This document shows, in pieces, positions 1 to 13,990 of a stretch of 64,000 nucleotides of DNA. This DNA comes from JBBQVK01 sp038211735 (GTDB lineage: Bacteria > Patescibacteriota > Gracilibacteria > Absconditabacterales > Absconditicoccaceae), in NCBI GenBank assembly GCA_038211735.1, contig JBBQVK010000002.1:1-64000 (forward strand), in the 5' to 3' direction. Below the pieces are notes generated by a model. It was not told the DNA's origin and did no database searches. It worked only from the letters and a program-made list of their open reading frames with translations. Each line of letters opens with the position of its first letter. Positions within the stretch are counted from its first letter, which is position 1. Both the position numbers and the translations under genes were made by a program.

Positions 1-2143
<2,143 letters not shown>

Positions 2144-2286
2144 CTTCCAAAAAATTGATACACTGATCTGCTGAATATTATTCGCGTAAAATGCGAATGA
2201 TATGTAGGGTATTATGATGTATGTAGTAAAAAAGAACATTATGCCAAAAAGAGCGAGTGGTGTTCAAATTAAAAGAGCGAATTGAG

Positions 2287-2348
2287 ATATTCGAAAAGCG
2301 AAGACATGCATGTAGGAGCTATTGGGTGCATAGCGAGCGTTTGAATAG
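2287..2348 (+). repeat. Dispersed hairpin element, copy A (23S-5S spacer)
   Basis: First of six copies of an imperfect palindrome. The core stem ATGCA/TGCAT flanks the constant segment TGTAGGAGCTATTGGG, and an outer ATTCGAA/TTTGAAT pairing encloses it. This copy sits in the spacer between 23S and 5S rRNA, so it must be transcribed in the rRNA precursor. Function unknown; see findings. Confidence 0.8.
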
Positions 2349-2410
2349 ATTAATGAGCGATTATTAGATGAATGATTAAAAAACATAGTTGATCATTAGA
2401 AGGTTTTGTT

Positions 2411-2540
<130 letters not shown>

Positions 2541-2964
2541 GCAAAGCTAGTTCATTAAAATATTTCGGGTGAGTATGATTAAGCGACACGGACTTGTTCC
2601 CTGGAGGCTGTAGTATGATCTTGATATGATTACCGAAAATTAGAAACATGCAGTTTTTAATTTTCACTTAGATTATTATCTTTAACGCAAAGATAATAGT
2701 TTATAATTTAGATTATTATTTTCCTTATCCGGAGAATTAATAATCTAAAAAATATTGTTGAAAAAATCTTCGAGAGATTGTTGTTCGTTGAATTTATTCT
2801 TTGGATAATAATTTTAAAAATTTTCTTTCACCAATATGCTATATGACATTATTATTTGTTCTTAGGAAAAAGTAATAATGCCTGTTCTATTCTAAGAGGA
2901 AGAGGTAAAGCCTGTGGCGATTCTTCAAATATCCGAAAATCAATTCGTTGAACTAGGATATCTT
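2541..2964 (+). other. 5S-16S spacer / 16S leader
   Basis: No gene or tRNA is visible. The spacer is very AT-rich and contains inverted repeats: AGATTATTATCTTT with AAAGATAATAGT near 2670-2700, TAGATTATTATTTTCC with GGAGAATTAATAATCTA near 2710-2750, and CATTATTA/TAATAATG near 2848-2881. These probably form the hairpins or processing stem in front of 16S rRNA. A promoter for 16S could also lie here, but I cannot single one out. Confidence 0.6.
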
Positions 2965-4419
<1,455 letters not shown>

Positions 4420-4523
4420 AAACCTTAAATTAAATTAACAACTCAATCAAACTTTTTGAGTCGTTACGGGTTTTACTTCTTTCTCTTACGATAGACTTAG
4501 AACAAATTACAGGATAGCGGATA

Positions 4524-4548
4524 GACTAAAGCTTCGGCTTTAGTTTTT
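4524..4548 (+). terminator. Rho-independent terminator of the rRNA unit
   Basis: The stem ACTAAAGC-TTCG-GCTTTAGT followed by TTTT lies about 105 nt after the 16S end, on the transcribed strand. Confidence 0.75.
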
Positions 4549-4558
4549 CCGCGAAAGA

Positions 4559-4595
4559 GAAAAAAAGAGCCAAGCATTCGCTTGGCTCTTTTTGA
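4559..4595. terminator. Bidirectional terminator between rRNA and the minus-strand operon
   Basis: The perfect stem AAGAGCCAAG / CTTGGCTCTT with CATTCG loop has A6 on the left and T5 on the right, so it can end transcription from either side. Confidence 0.8.
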
Positions 4596-4627
4596 AAGTA
4601 TATTTTAATCTAATATTTCTTATGATG

Positions 4628-4975
4628 TTACCCTTTCTTCACTCCTGTCATAATTTGTACAAGCGTTAAGAGAGCAGTGAGAAGGACTGCAGTCCGAAAA
4701 TTATCTAAGGAAAATCATTCGTATCGTTGTGCGATTACATAGACAAAGAAAGCGGTTACTACAAATGATATGAGAGCAAAGATGAACGTGCTAGGAGTTG
4801 TAGTACGGCTTAGAAGCTGGTTTATCAGCCACGAAGCGACAGCCAATATTCACGCAACCACAAACGCTGCTTTCCAACTTTCTATTTCTACGCCAGGGAT
4901 TACTTTCCAAGCGAGTAAAATCGCAAGGGCAGTAAATATAATGGTGAGGATCAGTGTGGTGAGAAGCTTCAGCAT
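4628..4975 (-). CDS. Phage-holin-4/YvlD-like small membrane protein (second copy)
   Basis: The product is 115 residues with about four hydrophobic segments and no catalytic motif. Its segment order and sequence flavour (KVIPGVEIESWKAAF, then GLAVASWLI-like and C-terminal TALLTLVQIM) match small YvlD / holin family IV proteins, whose role in bacteria is poorly defined. Two in-frame TGA codons are read as Gly. It is the last gene of a minus-strand set after a paralogue and a PrsW-like protease. No Shine-Dalgarno sequence precedes the ATG. Family assignment is by resemblance only. Confidence 0.7.
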
Positions 4976-5090
4976 CTATTTAGAAACACACATAAAGGAG
5001 TCAGCCATTCTACTAAAAAATTAAGTCCGTATATAGAGTTTACTAGTCTTTCTGTGTATATATTTGGAAATTATTTTCTAGTACGATCGC

Positions 5091-5426
5091 TTAGTGATGG
5101 AATTTATTGAGAACTAATTGCACTAATGCTACGATAATAGCAAATACGACTGCAGTCCAAAATCCTGCTACTTCAAATCCTCCATAGATACTATCTACTA
5201 GCAAGATCATAAGAACACCAATAACCAATGACATCAATCCTAACGTCAGCCAGTTGATCGGAGCAGTAATTAAACGTAAAAGCCATCAAATACTCGCATT
5301 CGCAAGCCCTAATAACAGCGCTACAATAACGGCAGCTATAGGTCAATCTACTGTTACTCCAGGTAGTACATATGCACCAATACCTACAGCAATAGCGCTA
5401 ATGAGTACGTTTATGAGAAATCCCAT
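5091..5426 (-). CDS. YvlD-like / holin family IV membrane protein
   Basis: The product is 111 residues with four predicted membrane helices. It contains the family hallmark of a helix followed by GAYVLPGVTVDG and a WLTLGLMSLVIGVLMILL segment. TGA codons encode Gly in VDGPIAA and ASIGWLL. It lies between the downstream paralogue (4628-4975) and the PrsW-like gene, all on minus, so cotranscription is likely. In other bacteria such proteins sit next to membrane-stress genes; here any link to the neighbouring protease is inference. Confidence 0.75.
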
Positions 5427-5501
5427 GAGAGTAGAGTAAGATATAAAGGAAAATTAGTATACTCTCAGAAATAGATATTACAAGAGATGGCTGCCTCTCG
5501 T

Positions 5502-6371
5502 TTATTTTATATATAAGCTATCTGATTTGTAGAATAACCAACTTAACAATACATATCATACTATAACATAGAGGATTATTGCAATACTTATATTTCGATG
5601 AATGAGGAGATCGTAACTGAGATGTAACATGAGACCAACTAAAAACGCCGGCAACAAATAGAGGAATGATTTCTGGCTAATAGCTTTTACGCTTATATAA
5701 GCGATCGATCAAGTGAAGAGGAGGTGGACAATAAAACCAACTATTCATCTAGAAATAATAAGTCCTGTACCGCCTATAAGCTGTTGTAATAGGCTCGCTT
5801 TAGCGCTTATTACATCAATTACATATATAATATTTTCGAAGAAAGCAAATCCAAGGGCAGTAAGAAACGCAAACAAAATCACATCAGAGCTGCTAAAACG
5901 TCGTTTTTCAAACAGCGTTAATCCTCACAAATATTTTAAAGCTTCTTCGCTTCATGCTACTAGAAGATAGTACAACACAACATCTCCTACTGAAAATTTT
6001 CCCAAAATAAAATAAGACAATGCAATAATCCCTGCTAAGAGGAAAAAGTTTTTTATAATACGTCGTCTAGGAGTGAGGCGATGTGTGAGGAATGAGTCGA
6101 TGAAAAGTATAACTATGATATAGACTCCCAATACGACAGGAACTATCCGTGCAGGATAGTTTGCTAATTGCGTATAGTCAGCTTGTGATTGTTGTATCCA
6201 AACGAGTATATGAGGATATACAAAAAGGGCTCACGCCGCAATCATACCGATGAGTACACTTGTTCGAACTATTTTTTTGTTTCCTTGTCGATGAAAAATA
6301 TGATCAGTTATTCGTAACCACACAGAAAGAATAATTCGATTGATAGGAAGAAGGACGAGCACTCGTCGCAT
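5502..6371 (-). CDS. PrsW-family intramembrane protease
   Basis: A multi-spanning protein of 289 residues. It carries the motifs of PrsW (M82) proteases: SEEALKYL (EExxK type), GFAFFEN followed by helical segments, and two membrane-embedded histidines in IVGFIVHLLFTG and LVGLMLHLSYD. Family members cleave membrane substrates such as anti-sigma factors. An ECF-like sigma factor exists at 36.6 kb, but a link is speculation. Several conserved-position glycines are TGA. The start is the first in-frame ATG, and there is no ribosome-binding motif. It is first in a three-gene minus operon and divergent from rnhA. Confidence 0.8.
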
Positions 6372-6495
6372 ACCTTGTTTTGGCGCGATAAATAGCTATT
6401 GTATAGACAATTCAGATCTGAAGTAAAGAAGCAAACAGGAGGAGATAAAAAAACTGAGGAGCGATAAATCATCTTATTTACATCACTTGTTACCT

Positions 6496-7041
6496 ATGAG
6501 TGTACGCATATATACTGACGGAAGTTCGCTAGGAAATCCATGATCGTGAGGACGAGCAGCAGTTATAATCCGTGACTGAAACCAGAAAATTATTTCTGGA
6601 CATGTTGCAGATGCTACCAACAATGAAATGGAACTAACAGCAGCCATTGAGTGAATGTTGCAACTAATACGCGAACTAAATCCTTGATTTTCACTCAGCC
6701 ATATTGAAGGCTTCGGATGAAGCGGTAGCGGACTGTTTGAGCAAGCAGCGATGAAGAAAAAATCTAAAGACCAAATAATAAATGAAAAAATAGAACTTTC
6801 TACCGACAGCGAGTATGTCCGCAAAGGTGTAACAGAACGGCTCCCTACTCGAGTTGCAAGAGGACGAAGACGTAGTAAGTGAGGAAAAATAATAGAAAAT
6901 GTACAGCTCCGACAGACCATTCATGCCTTACTACCGCAATTTTCTAATCTGACGCGACATCGAGTCAAGGGCCACGCAGGCGATCCGATGAATGAGATCG
7001 TGGATGAGTTAGCGAGAGGAGCGGCATTGAAGATGTTTTAG
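6496..7041 (+). CDS. rnhA: Ribonuclease HI
   Basis: Degrades the RNA strand of RNA:DNA hybrids. The product is 181 residues. All four acidic positions are visible: D in IYTDGSSLGNPG near the N-terminus, E in NNEMELTAAI, D in STDSEYVRKG, and D in NEIVDELARGA, with HAGDP before the last. A low-complexity insert (GGSGSG... and KKKSKDQ, about residues 70-95) separates the second and third motifs, making it longer than the usual 150-160 residues. Seven of about 21 glycines are TGA, so standard-code translation shatters it. Confidence 0.93.
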
Positions 7042-7076
7042 TCTTCCAAATATAAATCTAAATGAATTTTTGTAAA

Positions 7077-7104
7077 TTGACTTTCTATATAACTCTATTA
7101 TAGA
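7077..7104 (+). promoter_or_regulatory. Sigma70-like promoter of the 7131 gene
   Basis: TTGACT (7077-7082), 16-nt spacer, then TATAGA (7099-7104), about 27 nt before the ATG. It matches the housekeeping consensus well; prediction only. Confidence 0.55.
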
Positions 7105-7130
7105 TTATTGAACAACCTAAACCAAAAGCC

Positions 7131-7583
7131 ATGGGAAGAGTATGCAAAAATTTGTTTATGATCATTACCTTGTGTCTCTCGATCAATACTGCACATGCTC
7201 AAACTAACGCTATCCAGAAAGATAGTACGGACTACGGCATGTTTTACATTGATACTGTTGCGTCGGTATTTGTGATGCTAGGGAAACCTACTACTGAAGA
7301 GCAGGAAATCTTTCTCGAAGACATTTTGCTCAGTAGTGATGATGCATCAATAGATTCTACAAACTTTCTCATTAGCATTATTGTTAATGGAGAAGTAATG
7401 CCGGAGACGTATCTTCTACAGCAGACACTGAGAGAGGTGCAAGGATACATGACGCCGACGCTTGCAATCTTTGATGTTACGCCTAGCGTATATGTGCATG
7501 GGGTAGCGTTCTTGGGGTCCAATACGATCCATCGCTTAAGGATAATTAATGTCCAGGTGGATGTATCGTCAAAGGAACAGTAG
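7131..7583 (+). CDS. Secreted hypothetical protein (standard-code island)
   Basis: The product is 150 residues. It has a clear signal peptide, MGRVCKNLFMIITLCLSINT, ending in AHAQ, followed by a soluble domain of unknown function that contains one predicted helical region (TEEQEIFLEDILL) and many beta-prone stretches (PSVYVHGVAFLGS). There are seven glycines, all GGN, and no in-frame TGA, unlike neighbours on either side. The AHAQ-type signal and the style resemble Bacteroidota secreted proteins. It faces the beta-barrel-like gene tail to tail. Not assignable to a family by eye. Confidence 0.7.
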   Translation: MGRVCKNLFMIITLCLSINTAHAQTNAIQKDSTDYGMFYIDTVASVFVMLGKPTTEEQEIFLEDILLSSDDASIDSTNFLISIIVNGEVMPETYLLQQTLREVQGYMTPTLAIFDVTPSVYVHGVAFLGSNTIHRLRIINVQVDVSSKEQ

Positions 7584-7599
7584 CGCACCAAAATAAATC

Positions 7600-7638
7600 A
7601 CATCTAGCAGAGGACTCCCTCTGCTAGTTTTTTTTATT
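7600..7638 (+). terminator. Terminator after the 7131 gene
   Basis: The stem CTAGCAGAG / CTCTGCTAG is followed by a run of eight T residues. Confidence 0.8.
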
Positions 7639-7649
7639 TTAAAAAAGAG

Positions 7650-7678
7650 AAAACGTATTGGGGGGCCAATACGTTTTA
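7650..7678 (-). terminator. Inverted repeat overlapping the stop of the 7676 gene
   Basis: AAACGTATTGG-GGGG-CCAATACGTTTT is a near-perfect palindrome. On the minus strand it begins immediately at the TAA of the beta-barrel-like gene and can act as its terminator. Confidence 0.65.
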
Positions 7679-8257
7679 TCAGTCAAAAACAATTTTGTAA
7701 TTCGCGGTAAGGCCGTAGATCCACGTGCTGTTGTGGCGGCTGAATTCAGATACGAACCCATCGAGATCACATTTGTACCGTGAGACGCTTGCTTGGATAA
7801 CGATCTTTTCAGATACGTTATACCGGATGGACGCCTTCGGGCCGATCACACTGCGTACGTGGGAGTCGAAGAATGGTCCCGATCCTGAGAGCGTACACGA
7901 GGTCATGCTGGCTCCGACGAGGAGCGATAGCTCCTTTACGGTGTAGCCCACATGGGCTCCCGCGAAGAAGTAATTTCCTCTGTAAGACCTTCCATATCTC
8001 TCCTCGCCTATGCTTTTGGCATAGAGATAAGAGAGATCGAGTCCGAAACTTAAAGGCGATACCTTCCAGGGATAGCTCCCTTCAGTAGGAGCGATATCGA
8101 TACTTATTTCTGTGAGTGGTCCCGTGATGGGTACCCAGAGATTTGCATCGATATATCCAACGCCAATACCTCCTTGGAAGGAAGTTTGGACGCCTTGCGT
8201 AGTTGCTGATCCAAAGATCAAAGCAACAAAAACAGATGTTAATAAAATGTGTTTCAT
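7676..8257 (-). CDS. Outer-membrane beta-barrel-like protein, probably acquired
   Basis: The product is 193 residues under code 25. An N-terminal signal peptide (MKHILLTSVFVALIFGSATT) is followed by alternating, aromatic-rich strands typical of small 8-strand outer-membrane barrels of Bacteroidota, for example GGIGVGYIDANLWVPI, SFGLDLSYLYAK and FAGAHVGYTVKEL, ending with WIYGLTANYKIVFD. All 20 internal glycines are GGN. The reading frame ends TGA TAA: in a standard-code donor the protein would stop at the TGA, and here it gains one Gly. CPR bacteria are not known to have an outer membrane, so location and role are unclear. A promoter-like TTGACT-N16-TATAAG lies upstream. Contamination or chimeric assembly is possible but both flanks are code-25 genes. 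Confidence 0.7.
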
Positions 8258-8398
8258 AAACTTTGATTTTGGTGTCGCTTCTTATACATATAATACCGTA
8301 TAAGTCAATAGATGTCTTAGTGGTTCTGCTTTTGCAATTGCTTGCATAAATGGTAGAGTATTGGGAAGTAATTTACAAGAATATCTTAGGAAAACCCA

Positions 8399-10180
8399 AT
8401 GAGAATCAAGAAACTTCCCCAACATCTGATCAATAAATTGAAGGCTGGTGAGATAGTCGAGCGTCCTGCGTCAGTGGTCAAAGAGTTAGTTGAAAATGCA
8501 TTGGATGCGTGAGCTACGCGTATAGATATTTCTATTGAACAAGGAGGAAAACAGTTAATTAAAGTTACAGACAATGGATCTGGGATAGAACGCGAGGATA
8601 TGGAACTGACGATAGAGCGTTATGCAACATCGAAAATTTCTGATGAGCGTGATCTGGAAGCAATTAATAGTTATGGATTTAGAGGAGAGGCATTGGCGTC
8701 GATTTCGGAAGTCAGTACGTTTAGAATTCAATCGAAACAGCTGGGCGCACAAATTGGCCATGAATTGTGGAGAGATGGAGAACGTTTTCAAGTAAAAGAA
8801 ATATCTTATGCAGATGATCATGGGACGAGCGTATTTGTCCAAGACATTTTCCATGCAATTCCTGTACGTGAAAAATTTCTAAAAAGTGATGCAACAGAAC
8901 GACAATATATTTCAAAACTATTTATCGACTATGCGCTTGCTCATCCCGATAAGCATCGAACGCTTTCGAAGGACGGTAAACAGGCTTGGAACCTAACTCC
9001 AGCAGACAGTCTTATGACGAGAGTATTACAGGTTACCAAAGCAGAACGAGAAGGGAAATTGAAACCAATTAACTTCCAAGACGAGCAGCTCGAGATTCGA
9101 GGACTAGCAGGTGATGCGACATTGCATTTCACTTCTGCACAGTACTTTCATATTTTTGTGAATGGAAGACCGGTCGAAGATAAGTTGATTAAGAAAGCAA
9201 TTACGCAAGCATACCAAAGACAGTTAGTTCCTTGAACCTATCCATTTGTAATTTTATTCGTACAGATCGATCCTTCGTTGGTCGATGTAAATGTGCATCC
9301 GAGAAAACAAGAAGTAAAATTTCTTGATCCAGGAAGTATGTTTGCGTGCGTGGAAGCAACAGTCAAGCAATCAATAGGAGAGATGAAAGTAAACTATGCG
9401 GCGTTTAGACAAGTTGAAGTGAAGCAAACCATGAGTTGAAACGCGTCATATGGGAAAGGTTCTGTTGCTCCAAGCCGTATTTGAGGCGACCTGGATCGCG
9501 TTTGAAACAACTCTTTTTTTGACACAATTCGCGAGAGTGGAGGATGAATATTCGCGCCGCTATTTCAACAGTGATTAACGTCGTATGAAGATAGTGACCA
9601 TTCGTTGGTTCTAGATAACCAATCTGTTCGTCTTGTCGGCCAACTTTGGCAGATGTATGTTATGCTCGAAAATGAACAGTATATCTATCTTGTGGATCAA
9701 CATGCGCTCGCAGAAAGGATTGCGTTTGAAAAAATGAAACAAGAGGTGAAGCTTCATGGATTTCAATCAGAGATATTGTTACAACCACTTACTGTTTCTT
9801 ATCCTGCAGATATTGAGATTGAAGATCTTCTTCCACAGTTGCAAGGAGTTGGGTTTGATCTTTCAGATTTTGGGAATAATAAGATAATTATTCATGCAAT
9901 TCCGCACGTTTTTCAAACATACAAAGTCGATATTGAACTTCTCTTCAATCAGATCCGGGGAGCTCCTGAGATCTCTTTTGATATTATTTTGGACGCAATT
10001 TTAGGTATGAAAGCGTGTAAAGCCTCTATAAAAGCCGGTCAAAAACTCCAGCTCGCTGAGATGGCACAGCTCATCAAAGATTGAATAAATTGTATTCCAT
10101 GAATGTTCGTATGTCAGCACGGGAGGCCGAGTATCGTGAAGATAGAAAAATCGGAAATTGACAACCTCTTTGACAGATAA
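8399..10180 (+). CDS. mutL: DNA mismatch repair protein MutL (with endonuclease motifs)
   Basis: ATPase of mismatch repair. The product is 593 residues. The N-terminal GHKL motifs are ELVENALDAGAT, DNGSGI and YGFRGEALASIS, followed by NVHPRKQEVKF. A linker rich in Ser/Gly follows. The C-terminal domain has DQHALAERIAFE (from D433) and CQHGRPS (from C572), the metal-binding signature of nicking MutL proteins found in organisms without MutH. Nine TGA codons are read as Gly, including the invariant one in LDAGAT. Start ATG 8399 is the first in frame and lacks a Shine-Dalgarno sequence. MutS is not in the window. Confidence 0.95.
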
Positions 10181-10246
10181 CTGATTGTAATAGGCGGGGT
10201 AAGTCCTAATTTTAGAGTAATCTCTTTTACTTCTTCAAGCGCGCAG

Positions 10247-11749
10247 ATGGTAGATCTACCTGAAAGAGCAACGGCAGATGTTCTTCCTATGCTTGATGAA
10301 GCGTGAACAGCAAACGAAACGCCCCAAACAGTCCAAGTAACTCAAAAAATCGAGAAGAGAAACGGAAATGATGCAAAACTAAAACATCTCACTAGGGTTA
10401 TCATGCCTACCAAAGAAAATCTCAACAAAGTCTTATGAAAATATGAACGTGATCTTTCTATGGCTCCTGCAAAAGTTCCTCTCGCTGATATTCATACCAA
10501 CGTCGAACAGTTTCAAATTAGAAGTACACCATACTCTGAAGAGAGTGTACATAAAATAATTTCTGCGATAAAAAAATGAAACTTCGTAAAAGAACTTTTC
10601 AACCCTAGCATCTTGCGACATAACCAAGAAGAAAATAAGTTGTACGTATTGGCAGGGCATTCAAGAAAAGAAGCATTCAGAAGGCTTTCTGACCCTATGT
10701 ACATCGATCAAGATAGCGGACAACCATTATACGAACATCCAGGAGTTCAGACGTTTGTACAACAAACATGAATTGATTTTACGTGGGTTCGAGCGCTTAT
10801 AGCTGAAAACAAATCAATGCATGACGCAAAGCGGATCGCAGCGATTTCTAATACGTTATGAACTCCAGAATCGCTTGTCGACAGAGCATATTACTATCAA
10901 GCGGAAAGAGGGCATAGAGGATTGACAGACCAGCAATTAGAAAAAGAGTACAAGGTGCTTGAAGGAAGAAACCGATATACAGTCTTAGCATTGTCCTATC
11001 TAAACGTGAATGGCAAATGTTTAACCACTTTAGGATCTTTTGTAGGAAACGATGATGCGCACAAAGACCTTATGAAAGTTTGTAAATGGATTTGAGAAGC
11101 AAAAAGAAAATATTCGTGTTTAAACATAATTCACGAAGATGAGCTTTTTGACTGGCTTTTCGAAGGAGAGAAATATGGATTTGGTAAGAAAAATATTTCT
11201 ACACAAAGTGTTTTCTTGAAGACGCTGCATGATCACATTGAAAAACTACAAAAGAAATGAGCATTTAGATCTGATCGTAAATTGAATATTTCAGGAAAGA
11301 AAAAATACTCTTTTGCCTTGCAGCAGTATGAGCGCGCGCTTGGTTCATACAATCGTCTACTTGGAAAAGAAACAAAAGCAAAAGAAAGAATCGAGAAAGA
11401 GATTGTTGATATAAATGTTATGAAAAATAAAGGAGTTGTTGATGCAGAGATCGAAAGAAAACTTGTTGCGTTACATGAAAAACTTGAATCAAAGAGAGTC
11501 GAAGTAATACAAATGAGAGTAAACATGCAACTCGCAGAAAATCTTCGCTTTGAATTTAAGGGCAAAGATAAACTAAGGCTGCAAACAGCATTAGAAATAT
11601 TTAGTATTACTTATAGCAAGAAAGAAGACCATAAGAAAAATAGAAGCACATATATTGAAGCTGAAAAAAGTCAAACAAGCCTATTTTTTATGATGGATAG
11701 TGGAGAGGAATGACTTGAAAATGAAGAAGAGGTGCAGCATATGCAGTAA
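10247..11749 (+). CDS. ParB-like nuclease-domain protein, 500 residues
   Basis: Residues about 70-150 form a ParB/Srx-type domain: VPLADIHTNVEQFQIR, then SEESVHKIISAIKKG, then YVLAGHSRKEAFRRL, equivalent to ParB box I and the GxRR-type box II. The rest has no recognisable domain; residues about 370-450 are charged and helical (KETKAKERIEKEIVDI), probably coiled coil. It is too long and divergent for chromosomal ParB, and no parA is adjacent. It overlaps the next gene by about 40 nt and heads a three-gene + strand cassette of unknown proteins that may be of mobile-element origin. TGA-Gly codons are frequent, so it is long resident or from a code-25 donor. Confidence 0.7.
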
Positions 11750-13016
11750 AACCCTTCACACCGCATCATGCATATGAGAAAGGATCATCCATCATCAAAA
11801 AGGAATGAGAAGTTTTTGCTTTACCTAAAACAGTAGCTTAGAAACTTTATCGAAACATTTTCAAATCCCTTTGGCTACAGTATTGGAGGCTTATCCTAAA
11901 GTAAATTGACGTAAAGTTGGATATGCAATGACAATTATCCCCTACAACATTGCCAAAGATCTTGCAACTACGCTCGGCATTAAAACTAGAAAAATGCGAA
12001 ATAGCGAAGAATATAAACCAACTACCAACCTTATTGATTTGCGTTGACATGACTTACGTTTGGAATTCAGTGAGCAAAACCCGAGATTTTCAATGTTAGA
12101 TATGACTAAATATATGATTTACTATCTAAGAGGACGTAATCCACAAGCGATACCAATTCAAGAACCCACCCTTATGCAAATTTATCCTACAAAACTTGGA
12201 ACTACTTCCAAGAAGAGTGTAGTGCAATCACAACGTGAAGATCATCTTACCTATATGAGTGAACAAATTGGTATAACTCCAGATGTTTTTTTGGCAACAA
12301 TGAAAAAATGATATACTCCAATTCATACTGAGAAAAGCTTCAATCTACTGGACCCTAGCGATTTACTTAAATATCTCCTAGCGGGAGAGAAAAATAAGGA
12401 TCGATATCCAACGACCTACAATGCATTACTGCAACGTTACGGTGATGATACTGAATTGATGATTTATTGCTTGTCTGCCACAAGCGTAAGATCTACCTTG
12501 GATAGTAATATTGTAAAGGCTTTAGAAGCTTTTAGTACGGTGAAAAATAACCGTGAAATAAAGGGCACCTTTCAGAGTACTGTAAAACAATTAGAAAAAA
12601 TCCAGTTTGCAAAAAATATTGAAAATGAGTCATTTGAAGAGAACCCATTGACTTGAAGAAAAGTAATGAATTTTGCCAATGCAATGCTTGGAGATATAGA
12701 TGCAATTGTATTTGATGTATGGTTACAAAGATCACTCAAAGCTGATAGAGCTAAATCTCCCACCAACAAAGAGTACGATCAAGCTGAAAATTTATTTAGA
12801 ATGATAGCACAGTGCATTGATCGAGAACCCAGACAAGTCGGTGCGGCAGTGTGGTGTGGTCTCAGAGGAAATATTTATAACGAACAAGTGTACTATGAGG
12901 TCGCTATTGATAGGTATGAGCATAAGAAAGAAAAAGACCGCTTAAAAGCGGCTTATCATGCTTCTTTGCCTACGTTTTTTGACGCTATTCACGCTCTAGA
13001 AGCAGAGAAAAGGTAA
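11710..13016 (+). pseudogene. Unknown gene of the ParB cassette, apparent -1 frameshift
   Basis: Two frames together read as one protein of about 434 residues. The first frame starts at ATG 11710 inside the end of the ParB-like gene and reads to EGEVFALPKTVA before TAG at 11839-11841. Frame 0 is open from just before that point (SSLETLSKHFQIPLATVLEAYP onward) to TAA at 13014. The join lies near 11838. Alternatives are independent initiation at ATG 11928 or TTG 11871, programmed slippage near CCTAAAACAG, or a sequencing error. No domain is recognised; the first half has a helix-turn-helix-like segment (ETLSKHFQIPLATVLEAYP). The downstream portion has TGA-Gly codons. Confidence 0.6.
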
Positions 13017-13075
13017 TATTGACATATATCTCGATATCTTTATAAAATTATTCCTTTTATCGAAAATTTTTTAGT

Positions 13076-13912
13076 ATGCAGAAAATCAAAGCGTTTCAGT
13101 TTGATATAGATGGAAATACGTTTCATATGGATACGGTTGCTCACATTCAGGTTAAAAAAAATAAGAGGTTTGTAAGAGAGTCGGTAAACGCGCAACAGTT
13201 CGCAAAATATCAAGATGAAAAAAACCCTTTCAAATTTACGGAAGAATGAATGCGAGAGTTTCGTGATGATAAGAAACGAGAGGATGATTTTCAGAAAATG
13301 TTAAAAAAATGACCTATAGAAGGATTCGGTTTTGTAGAGCCCGATTTCAGAGATGCGCTTTTAAATTGTGAAGAGTTATCTTTTAATACATCCAGAGGAC
13401 ATAGCACAAAAGCGATTACTGCATCAATAAAGCAATATATCATAAAAACTTTTGACCGCAATGACAGAGAGTATATGAACGATAGTATTAGAGAAAAGGT
13501 TACTGTGAAGTGATATCATACTATGGACGCTATGCTTGATGAGTATTTCAATACTATGTTTAGAGTATATGCAGTAAGAAGCACAGAATTTGTTAAACTG
13601 GTAGGGCTCTCAGATGCCCCATTATTACCTGTTGAACAGCTCAAGCCCATTGCATACCAACATTATATAGATTATCTTACTCAGAAGTATGGAGACAGGA
13701 ATATAATAGCTGTAGGATTTAGTGAGGATACTAAAAAGTATGTAGATTCGGTAGAGCAACACATAAAGGATATCATTTTACCAAATCCTGCGTACAGCCA
13801 CATATACCCTGTTCTATATCATACTTTTTCTCCAATGAAAAGCACAAAAATAATACTAAGAACAGAAGGGGAGGTAAGGAAGAATTTGTTAGCGAAGAGT
13901 ACTAAGATGTAA
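13076..13912 (+). CDS. Hypothetical protein of the ParB cassette
   Basis: The product is 278 residues, not recognised. The N-terminus KAFQFDIDGNTFHMDT faintly recalls HAD motif I (DxDGT) but the later HAD motifs are not evident, so I do not assign it. The remainder is charged and mostly helical. Four TGA codons are read as Gly. It starts 60 nt after the frameshifted gene and is followed by a strong terminator, so it likely ends the cassette transcript. Confidence 0.75.
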
Positions 13913-13933
13913 TTAAATTGTAAAATTTGCAAA

Positions 13934-13966
13934 TAAAAAAACCGATCGCGATGATCGGTTTTTTTG
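13934..13966. terminator. Bidirectional terminator
   Basis: AAAAAACCGATC-GCGAT-GATCGGTTTTTTT lies between convergent genes (13076-13912 on + and 13991-14512 on -), with A and T tracts on both sides. Confidence 0.85.
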
Positions 13967-13990
13967 CATAATTATTTTTAATTGTTCAAA

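Noticed and set aside
6483..6924. 145-residue minus-strand ORF
   Set aside because: It is antisense to rnhA, whose RNase HI motifs are unmistakable on + under code 25.
8399..10180. MutL and other TGA-split genes as pseudogenes
   Set aside because: TGA sits at conserved Gly positions across dozens of genes, and frames otherwise stay open; recoding explains all of them.
13076..13912. HAD phosphatase
   Set aside because: Only a weak FDIDGNT match at the N-terminus; later HAD motifs could not be found.
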